64,000 nt of DNA from Delphinus delphis (Eukaryota > Chordata > Mammalia > Artiodactyla > Delphinidae), in contig NC_082698.1 in assembly GCF_949987515.2 (NCBI RefSeq), positions 32,392,070 through 32,456,069 on the forward strand, read 5' to 3'. A program made the position numbers and the translations under genes. The notes below the pieces were generated by a model. That model did not search any database. It had not been told where the DNA came from and was given only the letters and a program-made list of their open reading frames with translations. Positions 55,794 to 64,000 of the stretch are shown one piece after another. Each line of letters begins with the position of its first letter. The first letter of the stretch is position 1.

Positions 55794-57172
55794 TTTATTG
55801 TGTGCTCACACACCCACTACCACCGTCACTTTACAAAAGTTGGAGAGGCTTAGCATGGTACTTGGTCCTAAAGCTCACTGGGCTTTCGGGGACACTGCCT
55901 GTCTCGGTGACACTGTGGCAGGAAAGGAAGTGAGTCTGAACTTTAAAAATGGGATACCAGAGGTCCCGCAACAGAAAATGGGCGCTGAGCCTTCTCAGAG
56001 TCTGGAACGCCCGGGGCCTCACTATTCTCTGCATATTCACTATCATCTGATGCTGTGTGATGTGGATTGCTGCCGTAGAGCCAAGATTTCTTCCTGATGA
56101 GTCTTTGCTTACAGAACCTAAAAAGCCCTGACCCAAGATAATGGGATGTGCAGAAGTTCTGGAGGAGGCAGTTTCCTGTATTTGGCCTCGTCTGTTTTGA
56201 AAGAGCTTTCTTTGTAAGTGTATACGGGGCACCAATTGTTTTAGGAGTTGCTCCTTAAACATTGGCTCAATGTATCAGCCTTCTTTGGGGCTGTTATAAG
56301 TCAAATTTGGCCCTGTCAAGAGATATTAATAAATTCTTTAATTATGAGCTTCTACAAATATCTGATTGTGATGAAGACAGCTGATGCAGCTCTGTAGTAT
56401 AAGCAACAATGCCTTCACTGTGCAGGAGGTCTCGAGAATTTTAAATCTTAGAACTGTGATGGAACAGGTGAAAGGTGGGCGTTAATAATCCCTTGGGTTC
56501 ATTAAGAAACTAAGTGAAAAGAAGAAATCTATGTTTGGTTTCCTCACATGCTTTTTCTTTTTTTAAATTCAGGTTCCATATAAGTAGTCTGTTTTAAGAT
56601 AGAATGAAATTTACTCTGTATGTGAGTACCAAGCAGTAAGCTGGCAACCAAAGGCATGATTTACCACAGGCTGTTATGTCATTTTGCTTTCTTTTTAATC
56701 ATTACATCCTGGATGCCAGATTTTCATTTTTTAATTGAGGCAGAAGAAGTTGAGGTTGTTGAGAGTAAATCAGACCTAAATTAGAAGAACATCAAACTAG
56801 AAATCCAAAGGAATAAAAGCTGAGTGGCCCATAGCAGCCCTTCAAGAATGTTCATGTGAGTTACCAGTAATTAAGACAGTTCTGTGCCTGATGAAATAAG
56901 GCTGTTGTAGTTTGGGCAAGTTTGTTGTCCTCTTGGGGCCTTTAGTTATCTACAAAATAAGGAGATCTAAAATTATCAGTGCTGAAGTGATGTGTGTCTT
57001 CAGAGCCCTTTTCCTGCAGGGTACCATTCCTACCTGCCTCAGGGACATCCTCCTCTTGGAAAAGACAAACGACAGTGTACAGACTGTGTCTTACAAAGTA
57101 GTGTAAGTTGACCCCCCCGTTTCAGAACAGTGCAATGACTCAGAATACCTGGGTAAAACGTGCTACCCTTGC
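55794..57172 (-). other. PLCE1: Probable PLCE1 3' UTR
   Basis: Mostly single-copy sequence directly after the PLCE1 stop. The nearest canonical AATAAA on the - strand is at 55799-55794, giving a 3' UTR of about 1.4 kb. ATTAAA variants occur nearer, around 56730, 56695 and 56340, and the UTR could run further. The true end is not visible. Confidence 0.45.
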
Positions 57173-59558
<2,386 letters not shown>

Positions 59559-59559
59559 C

Positions 59560-61000
59560 TATGTTAAAAAAGAAGAAAAGTCTGAGTAGATGGTAAGATG
59601 ATGTAGAATAAGGAAAGAAAAGCCCAGCAAAAATTTGACATGGATCTTGGTAACGTGGAAGCAACTTCTTAGCTTCATATTCCATACGCTAGTTACTATT
59701 TCATAAACTATTCTAAAAGGATTTACATCTCTTCTTAGAGGAGGAAAGTACTGTATGTTTCTGCTGATGTTGACACGCTGATAAGGTTTGGTCCAGAACA
59801 AGCCAGTAGATCTGCTCCTATTAGCTGTGGATTTTGAGTCCAAATCAGCTAGAGATAAATTTGTAAAAAGACAATATGCCATTTTGCCAATTACTAAAAG
59901 CCAAATAACACAATAAATACATTTAAGAGAAATCTACCCATTCCCCCACAGACCTTGAGCACTTAAGAAATGCTAGACATCTGAAGCGTGAAACATGCAA
60001 AGTCGGCATTCAGGCAGGCTGGATGAACAAAACCCACAGTGGGAAGGCTAAAACGATGACTGGAAGTAAGTCACATCGAAAGGAATATCGACAAAATTCT
60101 CAGTAATTATGAGAATTGGTCATCAGGTTAGATGGCTTTTGGTGGGCTGGCTTTCAGTGAATTTTACATATATAATTATATATTACATACACAGATATAT
60201 CTATAGACATATGTATCTTTTAAAAAATTTTCAAGCGGTAAGGAAATATATCAATAAAAAGGCAAACTTCCCATTTCTACCTTTTTTCTTTTTCTCTTCC
60301 ACCTCTCCCATCTCATTCTCCACAAAAAAACCCACTGTTATTAGGTTGCATATCCTTTTAACCATCTGCTATGGATACACAAATGTATTTTTGTATATGT
60401 GAATAAATATATACAAAGAAACCCTGGAATTATGTGAATTTAGATATAATGTGATCGTCAAATGGCCCCTGTCAAATGAGGTTATGTAAAGCTGCCTTCC
60501 GCAAGGGGGAGGCAAGGCAAGTGAGCAGTAGGGAACCCCATCTCAGGAACTGAGGATGTGGCAGGAAGGCCCTCCAGTCCTCAGCATTCTAGCTTAATCT
60601 CAGATCAGGCCACAGAAATGGTGCTACCTAACCAGAAGACTCCAAGAATCACTGTCATTGTCCTGGAAAGTCCAGCCAGCCCCAGGACCTAGAATAGTCC
60701 CCACTGATTTTAAAGTCAAAATGGACAACTGTCACCAGGTGGCGCCAAACTGTAGCCAGGACCAGAAAGGACTGGCTCCTGGGGCTTCTCACCAACCAGG
60801 CACACAGCCTCGCCCCAATCATTTCATTAAGCTTGCAGTCGTGGTCCCTAGAATTTACACAACTGAATTGTTTTGACCCCATTCATCATATTATGCGTGA
60901 AGGGGAGAGAGCCATTGTCTATTTTTATTACATAAAATGAGACTGTACTCTAGTACCTGTGTTATTCTACAACTCCTTTTTTCTCTCCACTTAAAAGACT
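59560..61000. other. PLCE1 intron, no exon recognised
   Basis: AT-rich; a 107-codon open frame at 59559-59882 (-) directly precedes the exon but shows no PLCE1 similarity or splice support. Confidence 0.5.
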
Positions 61001-61001
61001 G

Positions 61002-61321
61002 TGAGGGCTTCCCTGGTGCCGCAGTGGTTGAGAATCTGCCTGCCAATGCAGGAGACACGGGTTTGAGCCCTGGTCTGGGAAGATCCCACATGCCACGGAG
61101 CAACTGGGCCCGTGAGCCACAATTACTGAGCCTGCGCGTCTGGAGCCTGTGCTCCGCAACAAGAGAGACCGCGATAGTGAGAGGCCCGCGCACCGCGATG
61201 AAGAGTGGCCCCCACTTGCCGCAACTAGAGAAAGCCCTCGCACAGAAACGAAGACGTAACACAGCAAAAATAAATAAATAAAGAAGTAAACAAGGAGAGA
61301 ATAAATAAGATTATTAAAAAA
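61002..61321 (+). repeat. CHR-type SINE, full length
   Basis: Head, 'gtccggagcc'-like short-form middle joined to the 'gaagagtggcccccac..gcaactagagaaagccc' full-form 3' body, and AAATA tail. AAAAGACTG on both sides (60993-61001, 61322-61330). PLCE1 intron, antisense to that gene. Confidence 0.94.
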
Positions 61322-61649
61322 AAAAGACTGATTATCATTTCATGTTCCTAAAGATTTTGCATAATATGTCATTGCATTGATTATAATATATTTAACCAAT
61401 CGGGGAGTGGGGTTGGGTGCTAATTCACATGACATAATTTATAATCTCAGGGTTCTGAAAGCTAGGATGTAAGTAAGCAAGACAAAAAACAAAAAAGTTC
61501 TAAGTTGCCACATAAAATATCCCAGTGACCATGCACTGGGAAATACTTCTAAGAGCACTCCTTAGAGCTTTACTCAGAGCTTATTAATGTTTAAGCCGTT
61601 TTCAGCCACATCAGAAGCCATAGATTATGACCATAACAATAACCTTCAC

Positions 61650-61870
61650 TTGCGTATTCCTTTACAGTCTACTAAGCATTTCTCTACATATTGTCTACAT
61701 GTTTGGCATGAGTCTCATGATAATCTTTTTGAGTCAAGCAGGGTAGTTCCTCTCATAGATTTTACAAATTAGGGCATAGAGGTTTACAGAATTCAGATGA
61801 GCCATTGAAGGTCATCCATCTAATTTGTGTCAGAGCCAGGTTTGTCTGACTTCAAATCCAGCAGGTGTCA
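61650..61870 (-). repeat. MIR SINE, reverse
   Basis: 'cacttgcgtattcctttacagt..catagattttacaaattagggcatagagg..gtgtcagagccaggtttgtctgac'. PLCE1 intron. Confidence 0.75.
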
Positions 61871-62362
61871 GAGGACAGCATATTGACCATAGGAAGATAC
61901 CTAACAGCTTGAGAGCCCAGAAGATAAGAAAATCATACAAGGCAGGCAGGTAAGACCAGAGGTAACAGACTGCAGCTTCATGGGCAAACTGCTTATGTTA
62001 CTAGTTCCACAAAGTAACTAAATGGAAATACTTATAGCCCAAATCTATCAGCTATGCCAGTGTCCGCTTGCATTCAATGCACACTGAATTCATTTTGTCA
62101 ATCAGTAAATTTGTACTGTGTGTTGCTGTGCAGCCGGTAAGCCTAGATACGTGAAATATGATGTTATCTTTTGAGATGTACTTCAGTCATTTCGAAACTC
62201 TTCTCCCAACAAAGGCATATAAAGGAGAACTTGCTGTACTGTATTCATCAGAAAATGCTTCCCCTCTAATTTCTCCTCCTTTTTTCAAAATGCTTCTGTT
62301 CCACGAGCCTTTATTAAACATTCGTTCCCGATGTCTCTATTGCCTGCTGTCATATACATTTT

Positions 62363-62565
62363 TTTTTTTTTTTTGCGGTACGCGGGCCTCTCACTGCTGT
62401 GGCCTCTCCCATCGCGGAGCACAGGCTCCGGACGCGCAGGCTCAGCGGCCATGGCTCACGGGCCCAGCCGCTCCACGGCATGTGGGATCCTCCCAGACCG
62501 GGTCACGAACCCGTGTCCCCTGCATCAGCAGGCGGACTCTCAACCACTGCGCCACCAGGGAAGCC
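62363..62565 (-). repeat. CHR-type SINE, short form, reverse, young-looking
   Basis: 'gcggtacgcgggcctctcactg' to 'gcgccaccagggaagcc'; many intact CpGs, long T tract. Perfect 16-bp duplication CTGTCATATACATTTT (62347-62362, 62566-62581). PLCE1 intron. Confidence 0.95.
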
Positions 62566-62734
62566 CTGTCATATACATTTTAAGTTGCATATGGGGCACC
62601 TCTTACTCCTGGTCCTTCCAACCATGTGATGAAGTTCCACGGCAACACTCAGCAGGCTGCCCACGTTTCCTCCTGCTCACCACCTCCCATGGTGCGTGTG
62701 GGAGAAGCCATGGAGACTGATGCAACTCCAGCCT

Positions 62735-62935
62735 GGCCAGCACAGGGTAGTGGAAAGAACACTGACCTGGAAGCCGTAAGACTTGAGTGCTGTCTCCTCT
62801 CACCCTGGCGTGATCTAACTTCTCTGAACCTGTTTTCTTTGTGTAGAATGGTTTCCATTACATCATGAGATCATTCAAACTAGTGGGTGCGTGAGAGCGT
62901 TAAATGCTGTAAGTCATGATGCAAAGATATGGTTT
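62735..62935 (+). repeat. MIR SINE
   Basis: 'gggtagtggaaagaacactgacctggaagc', 'acttctctgaacctgttttctttgtgtagaatgg'. PLCE1 intron. Confidence 0.8.
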
Positions 62936-63415
62936 AACAAACTCACTTCTTCACTGAAATTGTCATTTCTAGGATACTTTTTTACATGTGACAAAGACAA
63001 TTAGAAATAGGAAAAAAATTTAGAGAGAAATTAAAGATGGCTTCAAAAATCCAGCTAAGCCCTCTATTTTCTCATAAAGCTATTATTATTAGAATTGCTT
63101 TTCCTCCGTCTTAGTAATTTGTATGTCTGATGGGGAGAGGACGCTAGGGAGACAAGTACGTTTCTTTGCTTAAAGCAAGTGTCCTTTTATCATCTAAGGC
63201 AATGTTAGGAGGGAAGGCAGTGGCTCTGGTTCCCAGAGGAGATGCTGGAGTTCTGTGGATGCTGCAGGCCACGTTCATAGTTAGGTAGAGAGTGAAAAAG
63301 TAACACATGATGCTGAAAATGGGCTCCTTATCTCTACTGGGTCCCAGCAAGCATGGACCAGCAATGGGCGTTTTACCAGGCCAGCTCTATTACATGCCCC
63401 AAAGAGGCAGATCAT
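62936..63415. other. PLCE1 intron, no recognisable feature
   Basis: No exon or named repeat seen. Confidence 0.4.
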
Positions 63416-63490
63416 GTGCCTAGAACAGGGCTTGGCACATTTTAGGTGCTCAATAAATATTTGTTTAATCGAATTGTTGAATTGATTCAA
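63416..63490 (+). repeat. L2 3' terminus fragment
   Basis: 'agaacagggcttggcacattttaggtgctcaataaatatttgttt' is the L2 end. Confidence 0.85.
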
Positions 63491-64000
63491 CTGCTTCATT
63501 ATCGACTTATCATGAGGTATGATTGTGTAATGATCTTGTATGTCATTTTTTAAAAATCGAAGTAAGTTAGTGAGCTCCTATCAATTTATTAAAAAAAAAA
63601 TGTGTTCCATCAGCAAACCCCATCAGGAGCCCAAGAATCTGGAGCTGACGGGCAGTTGTATTGTTTCCGTTATGAGAATGATCATGGGAATATTGTTACA
63701 AATTCGGACCAAGGCTGAGAGGTTATTCTTACTTTGTGTAAAGTTATGGAATATTTTCAAAGAAATACTGTTATTTCACGTATTAGCACAAAACATTTTG
63801 TTAGCTAAAACTTGAACAGGCAACAAACCCCCAAACGCAAAATGCCTCCAGGCCTTCCATTACACACTACTGTGACCCTCATAACCATGTCTTCACATAA
63901 ACAGATAAAACACTGGATGCACCACTGATGACATGCTTAAGGAATCCTTCAGTTCTTTCTCCCTTTGTTTCCTAAGGGATGATTTTTAGACCGAATTTCT
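63491..64000. other. PLCE1 intron, no recognisable feature
   Basis: No exon recognised up to the window edge. Confidence 0.4.

Noticed and set aside
55831..56262. 143-codon ORF on the - strand downstream of PLCE1
   Set aside because: No recognisable domain, no splice link, and it lies in the probable PLCE1 3' UTR.
59559..59882. 107-codon - strand ORF directly upstream of a PLCE1 exon
   Set aside because: It is separated from the exon by the acceptor TAACATAG and does not resemble the preceding PLCE1 domain.

Overview
The window is mammalian nuclear DNA, most likely from a cetacean. The most informative signal is about twenty copies of CHR-type tRNA-derived SINEs, in full-length forms of about 350 bp with (AAAT)n tails and short forms of about 120-210 bp with poly-A tails. 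With them are L1 copies carrying a cetartiodactyl-type 3' end, while the BovB and Bov-tA repeats expected in a ruminant were not seen. The species cannot be fixed from the sequence alone.

Two protein-coding genes are present and converge tail to tail. NOC3L (nucleolar complex protein 3 homolog) lies on the + strand from 20753 to 49197. All 21 coding exons can be placed with GT-AG junctions and a continuous frame, giving a predicted 799-residue protein with no breaks. Its promoter is a CpG-rich block at about 20440-20860. PLCE1 (phospholipase C epsilon 1) enters from the right on the - strand. Only its last three coding exons are inside the window (59400-59558, 57691-57909, 57173-57361), encoding the second Ras-association domain and the C-terminal tail. 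The stop codons are 7,975 bases apart. The order matches the NOC3L/PLCE1 neighbourhood of human 10q23.

Layout: 1-20400 is repeat-rich intergenic DNA upstream of NOC3L. It holds L2 fragments, old L1 fragments, seven SINEs outside the L1, a 5.3-kb 5'-truncated L1 (7494-12823) with a SINE nested in it, and LTR remnants. 20400-49950 is NOC3L, whose introns hold ten SINEs (eight antisense to the gene), several L1 pieces, MIRs, hAT elements and a small minisatellite. 49950-57172 is the intergenic and 3' UTR zone between the two genes. 57173-64000 is the 3' end of PLCE1 with a long last-visible intron.

The two genes are neighbours and not a pathway: NOC3L acts in 60S ribosome assembly in the nucleolus, and PLCE1 in Ras/Rap/Rho-linked phosphoinositide signalling. 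No unknown gene system was found. The most unusual points concern mobile elements in NOC3L introns: an L1 whose target-site duplication copies the exon 7 splice donor, a twin-primed L1 whose inverted half pairs with that first L1 across exon 8, and a SINE-dense block between exons 5 and 7.
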